From the NCBI GenBank assembly GCA_002494015.1, contig DLAR01000067.1, positions 15,757 through 79,756 of the forward strand: a DNA stretch of 64,000 nucleotides. The letters are read 5' to 3'. Shown here in pieces: positions 63,997 through 64,000 of this stretch; positions within the stretch are counted from its first letter, which is position 1, and each line of letters opens with the position of its first letter. Source of the DNA: Porphyromonadaceae bacterium UBA7042. GTDB taxonomy: Bacteria; Bacteroidota; Bacteroidia; Bacteroidales; Muribaculaceae. Position numbers and translations under genes: made by a program. The notes below the pieces were generated by a model. The model was not told the origin of the DNA and did not search any database. It worked only from the letters and a program-made list of their open reading frames with translations.

Positions 63997-64000
63997 CAAA

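Noticed and set aside
1..64000. Search for CRISPR arrays, rRNA and tRNA genes
   Set aside because: No regularly spaced repeats, no rRNA stretches and no convincing tRNA cloverleaf were seen by eye.

Overview
The window reads as a chromosome segment of a gut-type Bacteroidales (Bacteroidota), plausibly Muribaculaceae-like. I infer this from Bacteroidota-style promoters (TAnnTTTG -7 boxes, several with a TTG/TTTG -33 box about 19-20 bases upstream), few Shine-Dalgarno-like sequences, a TonB-dependent receptor, a CapK/PaaK-like polysaccharide enzyme, DUF2027-Smr and DUF6377 proteins, Smr-type MutS2, and a TamB gene. The genus cannot be settled from the sequence alone.

Layout. 1-0.5 kb: a minus-strand cobalamin riboswitch whose target gene lies off the left edge. 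0.5-12.9 kb: housekeeping genes: a secreted leucine-rich repeat protein, dnaB, an RNase E/G, a 29-residue basic ribosomal-type protein, HU, a kdsC-yhhQ-yjjG operon, htpG, and murB-murA (MurA carries Asp where most enzymes have the catalytic Cys). 13-21 kb: two converging polysaccharide gene sets, a plus-strand trio (nucleotide-sugar dehydrogenase, heparinase-like, glycosyltransferase) and a minus-strand trio (CapK-like, glycosyltransferase, ATP-grasp). 21.2-26.4 kb: uvrA, DUF2027-Smr, flavodoxin-ferredoxin and O-acetyltransferase. 26.4-30.7 kb: an accessory stretch with a membrane-bound winged-helix regulator, a TonB-dependent receptor with an operator-like direct repeat in front, gene debris including a frameshifted phage ClpP-like protease, and an insertion-sequence-like end.

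30.8-49.1 kb is the most interesting part: 13 co-directional, tightly packed genes that look like one operon. They encode two very large actin/Hsp70-fold ATPases (1136 and 1155 aa), a tubulin/FtsZ-like protein, a lipoprotein with a von Willebrand A domain, a membrane protein with a VWA-like look, a 775-aa coiled-coil protein, two related small coiled-coil/beta proteins, a lipoprotein combining an SNase-like fold with a trypsin-like protease, a zinc-ribbon protein, two small membrane proteins and one unknown. Together they suggest an NTP-driven cytoskeletal or chaperone machine coupled to the envelope. Tubulin-superfamily proteins next to VWA proteins have been predicted before as membrane-remodelling systems, but I know of no described system with this gene set.

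49.2-64 kb: pepT, miaA (its start abutting a MITE-like inverted-repeat element), a BNR-type lipoprotein, a pRiA4b ORF-3-like protein, a thioredoxin-fold lipoprotein without a CxxC, tamB, a TPR-membrane-HTH (DUF6377) protein and mutS2, whose upstream side carries a second copy of the insertion-sequence-like end. I saw no rRNA or tRNA genes and no CRISPR array.
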